From the NCBI GenBank assembly GCA_949747905.1, contig CATKEF010000058.1:1-54162 (forward strand): DNA of 54,162 nucleotides, given 5' to 3'. The position numbers and the translations under genes were made by a program. This stretch comes from an uncultured Eubacteriales bacterium. GTDB lineage: Bacteria > Bacillota > Clostridia > Christensenellales > Borkfalkiaceae. The notes below the pieces were generated by a model, which had not been told where the DNA came from, searched no databases, and saw nothing but the letters and a program-made list of their open reading frames with translations. Positions 18,404 to 27,278 of this stretch are shown in pieces; position 1 is the stretch's first letter; each line of letters starts with the position of its first letter.

Positions 18404-19840
18404 TCAATATGCCGTCATATAGGAAGCGAACCGCGACCAGAAATAATCTGTCGCGTACTTGGACAGCATAGCGCTTTTCACGTATATTCTGCACGAGGGT
18501 GCGCCGTCGAGAAGCCCTCCCTTGACAATACACGCCGAAGGGTTTTCATTGTCGGCGACGTACAGTCTCGAAAGATTGTCGCACCCGCGGAAACTGCCGT
18601 CCGCAATACTTCTTATATTTGTCTGTAATTTTATTTCCGTTATAGTTTTATTACCCGCGAAAGTTTCCGCGGAAAAAGAAGCTATTTTTTTACCGCCGTA
18701 CGAGTATGGAACGGTGAGCGACCTTTGCGTGGCGCCCTTTTCCGTCAACCCCGTAATAACGACCCTGCCGTCCTTCTCGTCGTAAATGAAACAATCGGCA
18801 AAAACGTTGTCGCCCTCGCCCGTCTGCGTATCGTCGGGCAACTCGGGTTTTTCGGGAACGTCGATTTCCGTCGGCGAAGTGATTCCGAGCTCCGCTTTCA
18901 AATCTTTGACGAGAGCACGCGTGTAAAGAACGGCGCCTGCGCTGTTACAGTGTACGTTATTGTCGTAAAACCATTCGCAGTCGTAAACGTAATTTACGGG
19001 ATTTCCCAGAATGCGGCAGTCGAGACGTTTATCGAGCGCGTCATAATATGCCGCGATATCGTCCTCGTCCGTCCCCGGACATATAGCCGAAGCATTCGTC
19101 GGCGAAAAGCCGAAATACAATTCGGCGCCTTTGGAGCGTATATATCCGCAGTATTCGTTAACGTAATCGGCAAACTCCGCGCTCAATATTCCCGAATCGT
19201 ACGAAATAAGGGTCGTGGGGTCGAAACCGCCGTCCATAATATTGTAAGGTCTGTTATAAACAAGCGTGCAGTTTTCGTCGAATGAATTAACGCTGTAAAT
19301 TCCGTCGGGAGACGGCGCGTCCCCGTTTTTCCAATATCCGAACTTTTCGCCTGCGTATTCGGGAAAAGCTCCGACCATGGCGCCGAGATTTTCATATTTC
19401 AAACGGGTAAGAAGCCCCGTATTCCCTTCCACGGCACGCCATAAATATCTGCTTCCGAAATAAGTCGAAAGCGACTGAGGCGACTGTTCGGGCGCGAGCA
19501 CAACTATGTCGCCCTCACGAATATCCGCCCTCGACAAATCAATCATCGCCTTTGTTCCGATTGCCGCGTAAAGACCGAAAGGACACACCGTGTAATCGCT
19601 AAGCTCGTCCTGCATAAGGTCGTTCCTCAGCCCGAATGCAACCGAGCTTCCGCCCACGACTATTATGCGTTTACCGCGAGACTTATTAAGTCTGTCCGTC
19701 ATTTTGGGAAGTTCGGCATAATATGTCGCACCGAATTGATTCGGCAAACAAAACCCGAATATCGTGATTAATAACGGAACCGCCAAAATAAGAAATAAAG
19801 TTACCAAGGCGGCGACAACCGCCCTTTTTTTGTTTTTCAT
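18404..19840 (-). CDS. Membrane-anchored SGNH-like protein with C-terminal BspA repeats
   Basis: 478 residues. One N-terminal membrane segment (about 8-27), then an SGNH-like domain: VVGGSSVAFGLRNDLM carries the candidate serine, and WFYDNNVHCNSAG the candidate Asp and His. The last 130 residues are BspA/LRR_5-type (FSAETFAGNKTITEIKL, IADGSFRGCDNLSRLYV). The membrane-plus-SGNH layout resembles DltD-like proteins that act with MBOAT enzymes. The ATG overlaps the stop of the sensor kinase gene by 4 bases (ATGA), so it belongs to the regulator A operon. It could help acylate a surface glycan or act as an esterase; neither can be proven here. Confidence 0.72.
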   Translation of the reverse strand: MKNKKRAVVAALVTLFLILAVPLLITIFGFCLPNQFGATYYAELPKMTDRLNKSRGKRIIVVGGSSVAFGLRNDLMQDELSDYTVCPFGLYAAIGTKAMIDLSRADIREGDIVVLAPEQSPQSLSTYFGSRYLWRAVEGNTGLLTRLKYENLGAMVGAFPEYAGEKFGYWKNGDAPSPDGIYSVNSFDENCTLVYNRPYNIMDGGFDPTTLISYDSGILSAEFADYVNEYCGYIRSKGAELYFGFSPTNASAICPGTDEDDIAAYYDALDKRLDCRILGNPVNYVYDCEWFYDNNVHCNSAGAVLYTRALVKDLKAELGITSPTEIDVPEKPELPDDTQTGEGDNVFADCFIYDEKDGRVVITGLTEKGATQRSLTVPYSYGGKKIASFSAETFAGNKTITEIKLQTNIRSIADGSFRGCDNLSRLYVADNENPSACIVKGGLLDGAPSCRIYVKSAMLSKYATDYFWSRFASYMTAY

Positions 19841-21111
19841 TTGATTTCCCCGACTTCGTTAAGCGGCAGCATTATCAACATATCGAAAGTTTCGTCGCTT
19901 ACGGAAATTTTCATTTCTCCGTTATAAACGCCGGTAATATCCTTTATACTTTTTATTCCGAATCCGTGATTTTCCGAATCGGCTTTATTTGTTTTGGGCA
20001 ACCCGTTTTCTATCACGAGTTCGCCCGCGAAATAATTGCTTACCAGAATTCTGCACATATTGCGTATCCGCGTCACGGAAAGCACTATTTCCCGCCTGTC
20101 CTTTTCACGCACGGTCACAAGACTTTCCACCGCGTTATCCAATGCGTTTCCGAACAGTGAGTATATGTGATACGGTTTCATAAACGACAGTATTTCCCCG
20201 TCAGCTGTGCATATAAGCCTTATGTCGTTGCTTTCGCATTTTGCAAGTTTTTCCGTCAGTATTATATCCAGGGCGCGGTTTCCCGTAAAGAAGTCTTCGC
20301 CGAGATTTTCTATTTCTCCGAACTCTTCCTTGTCCATCTGCCCTTTAAGGGCTTTCTGCTTCAAATCGTGGTGTTTTATGTTTACTTTCTCCGCGTTCAG
20401 CCGCGCACGCTCGTAGTATTCCTTATCCTTTTTTAGCAGTATCTGCAAGATGAGTTTTTCGTCTTTGAGCGTAGTGCTATGTACGTTCAGTATGTTTACA
20501 ATCAGAATTGTTACTCCGAGCATAAACGAAAACAATTTTATATATAAAAACAACACGTCGTTCGTTTTAATGTTTTCCTGTGCATAGTGACTTATGAAGA
20601 CCGCTATAAGCAGAAAGACAAGTTCGGAATACACCATCATAAAATGGTTGAATTTGAGTTTCGTAAACTTGTTTATTCGTCTCGTGAAGAAGAATGCGAC
20701 AAGCGTACCCGTAAGTACAAGATAAGCGACGGATATTACGGGGTAAACGGAATTATATCTGAACGTGCCTCCGAACTTTACCACAAGCCACAAAGTGGCA
20801 TACGAAGCCGTGCTTGCTATATGCTGAACGCAATAGGAATTGAGAGAGTAAAACAGACTTTCGACCAACCCTATATCGAAACTCGAAATTATCGATGCAA
20901 AAAGAAGCACGTAAATTACAAGATAATAATACGGAACGGGTATTCGGAACAATGCCGAACACGCAAAAACAACCGCATAAGACAGCGGGAAAACAAAGCG
21001 GAAATATTTTCGTCTGCGTTTCCACGGGAGAACCGCCATCGAAATCAAAATCAACTGTATGACGAATTCGTTTCCATAAAAAAATGAAGCAAAATTGAAG
21101 TATGTTCTCAC
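19837..21111 (-). CDS. GHKL-family sensor histidine kinase A (AgrC-like)
   Basis: 424 residues from a GTG directly abutting the stop of the regulator gene. Six or seven membrane segments fill residues 1-205, followed by a linker helix and a GHKL kinase core: phospho-acceptor region KHHDLKQ, N-box FGNALDNAVES and G-box HGFGIKSIKDI. This is the HPK10/AgrC type that pairs with LytTR regulators and usually senses a peptide or small ligand in the membrane. No agrB or agrD-like peptide gene is nearby. Its kinase half resembles sensor B (shared GN..LDIIL, CxxNDIxLIC, REKDRR-like stretch), so the two are paralogs. It probably controls cassette A. Confidence 0.9.
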   Translation of the reverse strand: MRTYFNFASFFYGNEFVIQLILISMAVLPWKRRRKYFRFVFPLSYAVVFACSALFRIPVPYYYLVIYVLLFASIISSFDIGLVESLFYSLNSYCVQHIASTASYATLWLVVKFGGTFRYNSVYPVISVAYLVLTGTLVAFFFTRRINKFTKLKFNHFMMVYSELVFLLIAVFISHYAQENIKTNDVLFLYIKLFSFMLGVTILIVNILNVHSTTLKDEKLILQILLKKDKEYYERARLNAEKVNIKHHDLKQKALKGQMDKEEFGEIENLGEDFFTGNRALDIILTEKLAKCESNDIRLICTADGEILSFMKPYHIYSLFGNALDNAVESLVTVREKDRREIVLSVTRIRNMCRILVSNYFAGELVIENGLPKTNKADSENHGFGIKSIKDITGVYNGEMKISVSDETFDMLIMLPLNEVGEIK

Positions 21112-21843
21112 TTAATTTTTAAACGCCCCGTCCTTAAGCATAAAATTCATGAACTTATCGGTAAAGTCTCTCTTGTAATTGCGGCTGAGCGGCAGCGCGA
21201 TGTTCCCCAAATTTACCATATTCTTTTCAAGGGACAGCATACGGCTCATATTAATGAGATAGCATGCGCTGCACTGAGCGAAACAATTGCTGTTGAGACA
21301 CTTCACGACTCCCTGCATGGAACCGCGGCTTCTTATCACTTCGTCTTTACCCTCGATTATCACGTGAAAAAACAGATTGTGCTCCTGAACCTCAATATAG
21401 ACAATATTTTTCAGCGGAACGACAACGTTCCCGTGAACGGTTTTTATAAGCGCCTTTCTGTCGAGGTCGGTTTTCAGAAGCTCGCAGGCTTTTTTCATGT
21501 TTTTATTGAAAGCGTATTCACCGACGGGCTTGATGAGATAGCCCATAGCGTCCACTTCATAACCGTTGATTGCATACTGTTCGAGATTGGTACAAAAAAT
21601 AAGAAGTGATTTGTAATCGCGCGCTCTCAGTTCCTTGGCAACCTCCAGACCGTTTTTACCTTCCATTCCGATATCCAGAAAGATGATATCATACGCGACA
21701 AACTCTGAATCAAGAAGACTCTGTCCGTCGGGAAATTCGTCTGCGGACAATTCCGTGCCGTAAGAATCGCCGAATTCGGCAATCATTTTTTTTAACTTCT
21801 CCGACGCGGATTTATCGTCGTCTACAATAGCAATTTTATACAA
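21112..21843 (-). CDS. LytTR-family response regulator A
   Basis: 243 residues. Receiver domain with acidic pocket IVDDDKS and phospho-acceptor Asp in IIFLDIGMEGKNG; C-terminal LytTR DNA-binding domain (about 135-240: VVPLKNIVYIEVQEHNLFFHV, SMQGVVKCL, NMVNLGNIALPLSRNYK). The start codon is TTG, with a GGAGAGG site upstream; no ATG fits better. It is first of the operon regulator-kinase-SGNH-SGNH. Its promoter carries the same 21-bp-phased motif as the GH3-2 promoter, so autoregulation and control of cassette A are likely. Confidence 0.92.
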   Translation of the reverse strand: MYKIAIVDDDKSASEKLKKMIAEFGDSYGTELSADEFPDGQSLLDSEFVAYDIIFLDIGMEGKNGLEVAKELRARDYKSLLIFCTNLEQYAINGYEVDAMGYLIKPVGEYAFNKNMKKACELLKTDLDRKALIKTVHGNVVVPLKNIVYIEVQEHNLFFHVIIEGKDEVIRSRGSMQGVVKCLNSNCFAQCSACYLINMSRMLSLEKNMVNLGNIALPLSRNYKRDFTDKFMNFMLKDGAFKN

Positions 21844-21891
21844 AAATCAACCTCTCCGTTATATGCTAATTTTTTTTTCGATTGTTTCATA

Positions 21892-21954
21892 ATTATAAAA
21901 TATTTTTATAATTTCACAAGTGCGATTTCTTATGAGGTATAAAAAACGTCATAT
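21892..21954 (-). promoter_or_regulatory. Promoter of regulator A with tandem LytTR-type operator
   Basis: -35 TTGTGA (21914-21919) and -10 TATAAT (21892-21897), spacing 16. Motif copies ATAAGA (in 21925-21933) and ATATGA (in 21946-21954) are 21 bp apart; the proximal one is 8 bases from the -35, as at GH3-2. The plus-strand 14-mer CGTCATATATTACA at 21947-21960 is identical to 16157-16170. Confidence 0.75.
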
Positions 21955-22035
21955 ATTACACAAACCGGCAAAACGAAGTAATTGAGTGAGCGTAACATTT
22001 TGTTATTTAATTTTACTGACTTTTATTATAAACAT

Positions 22036-22073
22036 GAAAAAGCGCGCCGTGTCTGAAAGCGGCGCGCTTTTTC
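22036..22073 (-). terminator. Terminator of isocitrate dehydrogenase gene
   Basis: A 14-bp perfect stem (GAAAAAGCGCGCCG with CGGCGCGCTTTTTC) overlaps the stop codon and carries its own A and T tracts. Confidence 0.9.
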
Positions 22074-23280
22074 AAATTCTGTCGGCAATTGCCTTTAAAA
22101 ATTCTTTGGAATCGAGTTTTTTCGGATGTATACCCTCCATGTTGAAAACAGGCAGCAAATCACCTGTCATATAACCTTGCTCGACGGTTTTAAGAACAGC
22201 TCTTTCGAGTCGCTCCGCAAACGCGCGCAACTCGGAATTACCGTCCAGTTCTCCGCGTTTTTTCAAAGCGCCCGTCCACGCCCAAATCGTTGCAACGGAA
22301 TTGGTGGATGTCTTTTCGCCATCCAAATACCTGTAATAATGACGTGTGACCGTCCCGTGCGCCGCCTCGAACTCGAATTTGTTGTCGGGCGAAACCAACA
22401 CGGAACTCATCATTCCCAGGGAACCGTATGCCGTTGCTACCATATCGCTCATGACGTCTCCGTCGTAATTCTTGCACACCCAAAGCATACCGCCCTCGCT
22501 GCGCATAACGCGGGCAACCGCGTCGTCTATCAACGTATAGAGATAATAAAGACCGCGCTCTTCAAACGTTTCCTTGTATTCCGAGACGTAAATCTCCTCG
22601 AAAATATCCCTGAACCGCCTGTCGTATACTTTCGATATCGTATCTTTCGCTCCGAACCAAACGGGAAGATTGCCGGAAAGCGCGTAGTTGAAACAGCTTC
22701 TCGCGAACGCCGCTATAGATTTATCGACATTATGTACTCCCTGAACGACTCCGCCGCCCGACGAAAAATCATGAATGAGACTGCTTTTGATTTCCGTCCC
22801 GTTTTTATCGCGTATCACCAGATACGCGCTTTCGCCCCGACCGACCCGCTCCTCCACGGCATTGTATATATCTCCGTAAGCATGACGGGCAATTGCAACG
22901 GGCTTTACCCAACCGGGAACGTAAGGAGTTACACCCCGCACGATTATGGGCGAGCGAAAAACCGTTCCGTCAAGTATGCGTCTTATAGTGCCGTTCGGAC
23001 TTTTCCACATTTTTTTGAGCCCGTACTCTTCCACCCTCTGTGCGTTAGGCGTGATTGTCGCGCACTTTACGGCGACGCCGTACTTTTTGGTCGCTTCCGC
23101 CGCCGCAACAGTGACTTCGTCATCCGTCGCGTCGCGGTTTCCGAGCCCCAGGTCGTAGTATTCCGTTTTAAGCTGCACGAAAGGCTCGATTAAAATTTCT
23201 TTTATCCAACGCCACAATACGCGCGTCATTTCGTCGCCGTCCATTTCGACGAGCGGCACCGTCATATTTATCTTAGCCAT
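22072..23280 (-). CDS. icd: NADP-dependent isocitrate dehydrogenase, eukaryote-like subfamily
   Basis: 402 residues, the usual length of the dimeric IDH1/IDH2-like subfamily. It converts isocitrate to 2-oxoglutarate with NADP and a divalent metal. Seen: substrate-binding region [17 protein letters not shown], metal-site segment [11 protein letters not shown], and [12 protein letters not shown] followed by [12 protein letters not shown], all typical of this subfamily. The start ATG has an AGAGG site, part of which lies in a small hairpin. It lies 26 bases after ddl and ends in a strong terminator. It supplies 2-oxoglutarate for glutamate synthesis. Confidence in the family is high. Confidence 0.95.
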   Translation of the reverse strand: MAKINMTVPLVEMDGDEMTRVLWRWIKEILIEPFVQLKTEYYDLGLGNRDATDDEVTVAAAEATKKYGVAVKCATITPNAQRVEEYGLKKMWKSPNGTIRRILDGTVFRSPIIVRGVTPYVPGWVKPVAIARHAYGDIYNAVEERVGRGESAYLVIRDKNGTEIKSSLIHDFSSGGGVVQGVHNVDKSIAAFARSCFNYALSGNLPVWFGAKDTISKVYDRRFRDIFEEIYVSEYKETFEERGLYYLYTLIDDAVARVMRSEGGMLWVCKNYDGDVMSDMVATAYGSLGMMSSVLVSPDNKFEFEAAHGTVTRHYYRYLDGEKTSTNSVATIWAWTGALKKRGELDGNSELRAFAERLERAVLKTVEQGYMTGDLLPVFNMEGIHPKKLDSKEFLKAIADRI

Positions 23281-23302
23281 AATAAACCTCTTTCGGTTTA
23301 TT
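23281..23302 (-). promoter_or_regulatory. Hairpin covering the icd ribosome binding site
   Basis: On the minus strand AATAAACC, loop GAAAGA and GGTTTATT form an 8-bp perfect stem ending at the start codon. The AGAGG ribosome site straddles the loop and stem, so folding could limit initiation. It has no T run. Confidence 0.4.
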
Positions 23303-23306
23303 ATAA

Positions 23307-24407
23307 CTATTTTTTGCCCAGTTTACAAGCGTTTGACGGAACGTTTTCCAGTATTCCCGTTTTAATAAGTTTACGGTTTTTTCCCGCTTCGAAGTCTTCG
23401 CATGCCTGATTTATTACGGCATTCAAAACGGCGTAGAAATCTTTGAACCCCGCCGACAGCAAGTAGTAAGAAAGCGACCCGGGAACGGTATTTATTTCGC
23501 TGAGATACACTGTGCCGCCGCTGATTATATAGTCAAAACGCACGATTCCTCTCATTTCCAGCCTGGAATATACGGCGCTCGTAATGTTTTTGATAAGCAG
23601 CGACGTGTCAGGTGGCAAGTCTGCGGGCAAAACGCTTTTGCCCCCGCCGTCGTACTTGTCTTCGAAACTTAAAATATCACCGCCGCCGAACGCTTCTTCG
23701 CATTCCGATACGCAGACGCGCCCCTCCGAGAAATACGCTGCGCAGTTGATTTCCCTGCGCTCTGCAAAATACTCTTCCAAAATTATGCCGCCGTCGTACA
23801 TTAGCCCGCTTTCGACGGCCGATTTAAGCCCGAATATATCGTCAACCTTTTCGACGCCTATGCTCGAACCGAGGTTGACGGGCTTGACTATAAGCGGAAA
23901 TTCGAGAGAATCGGCTATTTTATCCAAATCGGATAAGGACCTGATATATCTGTATTCCGCCGTCTTTACTCCGAGAGAGCTCAAAACGAGTTTGGTGAAA
24001 TATTTGTTCATAAACGACGCAGACTCGAAAATTCCCGCGCTCGCAAGCGGAATTCCCGCCAACGCGCAAAGACCGCATATTCCCCCGCCCTCGCCTAAGC
24101 CGCCGTGACAACAGTTCAACGCGGCGTCCGCGCGAATAAAATTTTTAAATTTCCCGCGTCTATTCAAGGTATATATGCCGCCGTTCGCTATTATCGCCCT
24201 CGGCGCCGCCGCATAATTTTCAGTTCTGAAATTTTTAATATCGGATAGAGTTTCCCCCGCGTATATATTGCCGTTCTGCGAAATGTACACGGGCACGACG
24301 GTATCGCCGCCGCCCTTTAAAACGTTCGCCGCCATGGTTCCCGTGATTACCGAGATTTCGTTTTCGTTGGAAATTCCGCCGAATATCACCGCTATAGTTT
24401 TGCCCAT
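23307..24407 (-). CDS. ddl: D-alanine--D-alanine ligase
   Basis: 366 residues. An ATP-grasp enzyme making the D-Ala-D-Ala dipeptide for peptidoglycan. Seen: [16 protein letters not shown] at the N-terminus, the [10 protein letters not shown] loop, [19 protein letters not shown]-binding strand, and the metal/substrate end RFDYI ... [17 protein letters not shown]. Start ATG with GGAGG. It lies directly downstream of murF, whose enzyme uses its product. A possible -10 TATAAT at 24462-24467 in the 110-base gap has a poor -35, so it may also be read from the murF operon. Confidence 0.95.
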   Translation of the reverse strand: MGKTIAVIFGGISNENEISVITGTMAANVLKGGGDTVVPVYISQNGNIYAGETLSDIKNFRTENYAAAPRAIIANGGIYTLNRRGKFKNFIRADAALNCCHGGLGEGGGICGLCALAGIPLASAGIFESASFMNKYFTKLVLSSLGVKTAEYRYIRSLSDLDKIADSLEFPLIVKPVNLGSSIGVEKVDDIFGLKSAVESGLMYDGGIILEEYFAERREINCAAYFSEGRVCVSECEEAFGGGDILSFEDKYDGGGKSVLPADLPPDTSLLIKNITSAVYSRLEMRGIVRFDYIISGGTVYLSEINTVPGSLSYYLLSAGFKDFYAVLNAVINQACEDFEAGKNRKLIKTGILENVPSNACKLGKK

Positions 24408-24517
24408 AAAAAAATTACCTCCGCGATTTTATTTTTTCGCTTTGGTAAAATTGTTTACGCAATTATACTATGCAAGGTATTTTTTATTTGACACAAACAC
24501 CGTTCCCGCGCGAGTTA

Positions 24518-26119
24518 TTACATATAAATATCGGGAAGGTCGTTGAGAAACAAGACCGTATCGCCGTTTTTGAGTATGCTTTTCAGTTGCTCCTGCGCGT
24601 CGTTCAGTGTCGGTTTTATAATAAGTCTGTCCGCGTCGCCGCCCGCCGCAAGATACCCTTCTTTTACAGGCTGAATAAGAGTTTCACCCACGAGTATCAC
24701 GTAATCAAGCCCTGCAAGCCGTTCGCCGAGACGTCTGTTTTCGCTCTCCTCCAAAATTCCGAGTTCTACAAGCCCGGGAGTTACGACTATTTTGCTTCCG
24801 CCGAAACTTTTGAGAACTTCCAAAGCCGCGGCAGCACCCTTCACGTTGGAATTGTAGCCGTCGTCCAGGATATTTACCCCGCCGGATTTTATAAGTTGCA
24901 GACGGTGTTCTATAAAATCGATTTTATCGACAGCGCCCGCAATCTCTTTCAACGTCATTCCCACGGCAAACGCAATCGCCGCCGCAAGTCCGATGTTTTC
25001 CGCGGAATGTCTGCCGAGAAGTTTTGTTTTAACCCTCAGACTTTCCCCGCCGAGCGTAAGCGTAAATTCCGTGCCGTCGCAGGTTGCCTCAATATCGGAT
25101 ACGCAGTCCGCCGCGATTTTTTCGCACCCGTAAGAAGAAAACAGCCCGAAGCAATCGGGAGATATAACCGCGCTTTTTTTTGTGTATGCGAGAATTTCCG
25201 CTTTTGCCCTGACAATATTCTCCTCGCTGCCGAAACTTTCGAGATGCTGGCTGCATATGCCCGTTATCGCCGAATAGTCGGGGGGAAACAGCTCGCAAAG
25301 CTCGGCAATGTCGCCGACATGACGGGCGCCCATTTCCGCAATGAAGAAGTCGTAACACTCAAGTTCGGCGCCGTTGATTGTCAAAGCAACGCCCATAGGC
25401 GTGTTGTGAGAACGCGGTGTGGACAGCACGCGATATTTTTCCGAAAGTATGGAATTCAATATAAGTTTCGTGCTTGTTTTTCCGTAGCTGCCCGTAATGC
25501 CTATGATTTTTATTTCGGAATTCGCAATTCTCGCCGCCGCTTTTTTAACGAATTTTGCATTGTGAGGGACCTCGTAAATCTTCGCGACGAGATTGGCAAG
25601 CAATATTACGGGAAAAATCAAAAGAGGGAATACCGCAAGCGCGCAATACCTCAAAACCCCGAAAACTCCGTAGCCCCAAATAAAATCCGCAAAATTTAAA
25701 AGCGTAACGGCGAGATATACGAAAATCGCGCACAAAAGGAAAGATATTACGTAAAGTCTTTTGAATCTGGACGTAAAAGACGCGGGGGAACGCAATGCGA
25801 TTTTTTTATCTGCCACGAAGTACAGTATAAAGAAAATTACGTACGCCGAAAGCCCGACAACCGCAGCATATTCGCCCGCAAACGAAAAACAAAGAGAAAT
25901 AACGGCGCACGCAAGCGCACAGAGCATGGCAAGGAGAATATGCCGCGAAAAAATTTTGTTGCCTTTCTTCGCCGCCCAATTCATAAGTTTGCCGCCGCTG
26001 TATCCGCAAGACTGCAAAATTCCGAGCGGTTTATAAAAACACGCCGATAACAGTACGGAAAACACAACCGCGGTAATCACGCACTCTATTGTCTTTGGAA
26101 CGGAAATAAAAACGCCCAT
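24518..26119 (-). CDS. murF: MurF-like UDP-N-acetylmuramoyl-tripeptide--D-Ala-D-Ala ligase with N-terminal membrane domain
   Basis: 533 residues from an ATG 4 bases after the hydrolase gene; an upstream start would overlap that gene. Residues 1 to about 195 hold five or so membrane segments, then a Mur ligase core: Walker-type loop GITGSYGKTSTK, HNTPMGVALTING, EMGARHVGDIAELC (carbamylated lysine region not clear), GRHSAENIGLAAAIA, and DDGYNSNVKG. Soluble MurF is about 450 residues without membrane segments, so this is a membrane-tethered variant. It adds D-Ala-D-Ala to the UDP-MurNAc-tripeptide. The ddl gene next to it fits. It could instead be a related Mur-type ligase with another substrate. 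Confidence 0.82.
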   Translation of the reverse strand: MGVFISVPKTIECVITAVVFSVLLSACFYKPLGILQSCGYSGGKLMNWAAKKGNKIFSRHILLAMLCALACAVISLCFSFAGEYAAVVGLSAYVIFFILYFVADKKIALRSPASFTSRFKRLYVISFLLCAIFVYLAVTLLNFADFIWGYGVFGVLRYCALAVFPLLIFPVILLANLVAKIYEVPHNAKFVKKAAARIANSEIKIIGITGSYGKTSTKLILNSILSEKYRVLSTPRSHNTPMGVALTINGAELECYDFFIAEMGARHVGDIAELCELFPPDYSAITGICSQHLESFGSEENIVRAKAEILAYTKKSAVISPDCFGLFSSYGCEKIAADCVSDIEATCDGTEFTLTLGGESLRVKTKLLGRHSAENIGLAAAIAFAVGMTLKEIAGAVDKIDFIEHRLQLIKSGGVNILDDGYNSNVKGAAAALEVLKSFGGSKIVVTPGLVELGILEESENRRLGERLAGLDYVILVGETLIQPVKEGYLAAGGDADRLIIKPTLNDAQEQLKSILKNGDTVLFLNDLPDIYM

Positions 26120-26123
26120 AATT

Positions 26124-26822
26124 CTACCCTGTAAAAAAATCGTATACAAGTTTATTGAAAAGCCGCGCGTTTTCGCAAAAACAAAAATGTCCTCCCGGAA
26201 TGATTTCGAGACGACTTCCCGCAATCAACGAACGAAACGTTTCCCCCTCTTCGTCCGGAGGCGTAACCGTATCGTTCTCGCCGTAAATCAGCAAAGTTTC
26301 GTTGGAAACCGCCGCGGCGCATGCGCGCAAATCTTCATTGACTATTTTTTTGTAACTCTCCTTCATCAATGGAGAAAGTTTTCTGTACTCTTCGCTGCCG
26401 AAATGCCTTTCCGCATATTTCGGAAACAGCTTTTTTATTCGTCTGTACGTCTTTACCCGCCGCATATATTGCGGCGAACGCTCTTTTACAAGACCCGCGC
26501 CGCCCGTTATGACGAGCTTATCGCAAAGTCCGGAATTAACCGAAAAAAGTTTGAAAGCCACTCTCGCGCCGAACGAATGAGCGATAACGTGCGGTTTTTC
26601 GAGCCCCGCCGACGACATGAATTTCCCGAGCCACGAGGCGTAATCGCTTACAGACCACGCTTCGTCTGTCGGCTCGCTCGCGCCGAACGCGGGAAAATCG
26701 GGCGCGAACACCCTGAAATATTCGGACAGAAATTCCGTCTGATAGTAGAAACTTTCTTTTCTGGACCCGTAGCCGTGCAGAAGCAGAACATGTTTCCCCG
26801 TTCCCGCAATTTTACAAGGCAC
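26124..26822 (-). CDS. Alpha/beta hydrolase fold protein
   Basis: 232 residues from a GTG. Seen: oxyanion motif LLLHGYGSRKESF, nucleophile elbow AHSFGARVA (Ser), acid in YGENDTVTPP, and His in IPGGHFCFCEN, with a helical cap between. This is a typical soluble hydrolase of unknown substrate. It follows rimI in the same reading frame after a UGA stop, with only seven codons between; the GTG has no clear ribosome site, and an AUU codon nearer the stop would give a more usual N-terminus. Translation probably depends on reinitiation after rimI. It lies between rimI and murF in the operon. Confidence 0.82.
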   Translation of the reverse strand: MPCKIAGTGKHVLLLHGYGSRKESFYYQTEFLSEYFRVFAPDFPAFGASEPTDEAWSVSDYASWLGKFMSSAGLEKPHVIAHSFGARVAFKLFSVNSGLCDKLVITGGAGLVKERSPQYMRRVKTYRRIKKLFPKYAERHFGSEEYRKLSPLMKESYKKIVNEDLRACAAAVSNETLLIYGENDTVTPPDEEGETFRSLIAGSRLEIIPGGHFCFCENARLFNKLVYDFFTG

Positions 26823-26843
26823 GAATTTACCGTCGGAAAAAAT

Positions 26844-27278
26844 TCAAAGCTCCTTTGCCATAACAAGACAATCCTCGCCGTCGGAATAATAGCGCGTTCG
26901 CGCATAAACCCCTCCGAAACCGCACTTGAGATACAAAGACATTGCCGCCGTATTGGATACGCGCACCTCGAGAAAAACCTTTTTCGCCCCTCTCTCCGAA
27001 GCGCATTCGAGCAACCGATTAAGTACCGCCGTCCCCGCGCCGCCGCGCCTGTAAGGCTCCGTAACGGCGATATTGTCGATATCGGCTGTATCCGCGGCTA
27101 CCGTTATCCCGCCATAACCTATGAGTTCCCCGCCGTCTTCTGCCGCAACCCCGATAAAATTATCGGAACCGAAAGAAGACGCAAGCATCTGAAAACTCCA
27201 CGGTTCTTTGGGAAAACACTCTTTTTCAAGCTCCGCAATGCGCAATATGTCCTCATATTTCCACTTTCTTATCTGCAT
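26844..27278 (-). CDS. rimI: Ribosomal-protein-alanine N-acetyltransferase (RimI-like GNAT)
   Basis: 144 residues from the ATG preceded by GGAGGAGAACC. A single GNAT domain: N-terminal IRKWKYEDILRIAELEKECF, acetyl-CoA loop VTEPYRRGGAGTAVL and C-terminal VRVSNTAAMSLYLKCGF are classic RimI features. It overlaps the end of tsaB by 26 bases; tsaE-tsaB-rimI is a very common order in Firmicutes. The likely target is the N-terminus of ribosomal protein S18, although some members acetylate other proteins. Confidence 0.92.
   Translation of the reverse strand: MQIRKWKYEDILRIAELEKECFPKEPWSFQMLASSFGSDNFIGVAAEDGGELIGYGGITVAADTADIDNIAVTEPYRRGGAGTAVLNRLLECASERGAKKVFLEVRVSNTAAMSLYLKCGFGGVYARTRYYSDGEDCLVMAKEL

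Noticed and set aside
19837-21960. Agr-type quorum-sensing locus
   Set aside because: The kinase and regulator are AgrC/AgrA-like, but no AgrB protease or AgrD peptide was found near either pair.
22126-23193. Long plus-strand frame opposite icd
   Set aside because: Antisense to a highly conserved gene and no domain recognised.
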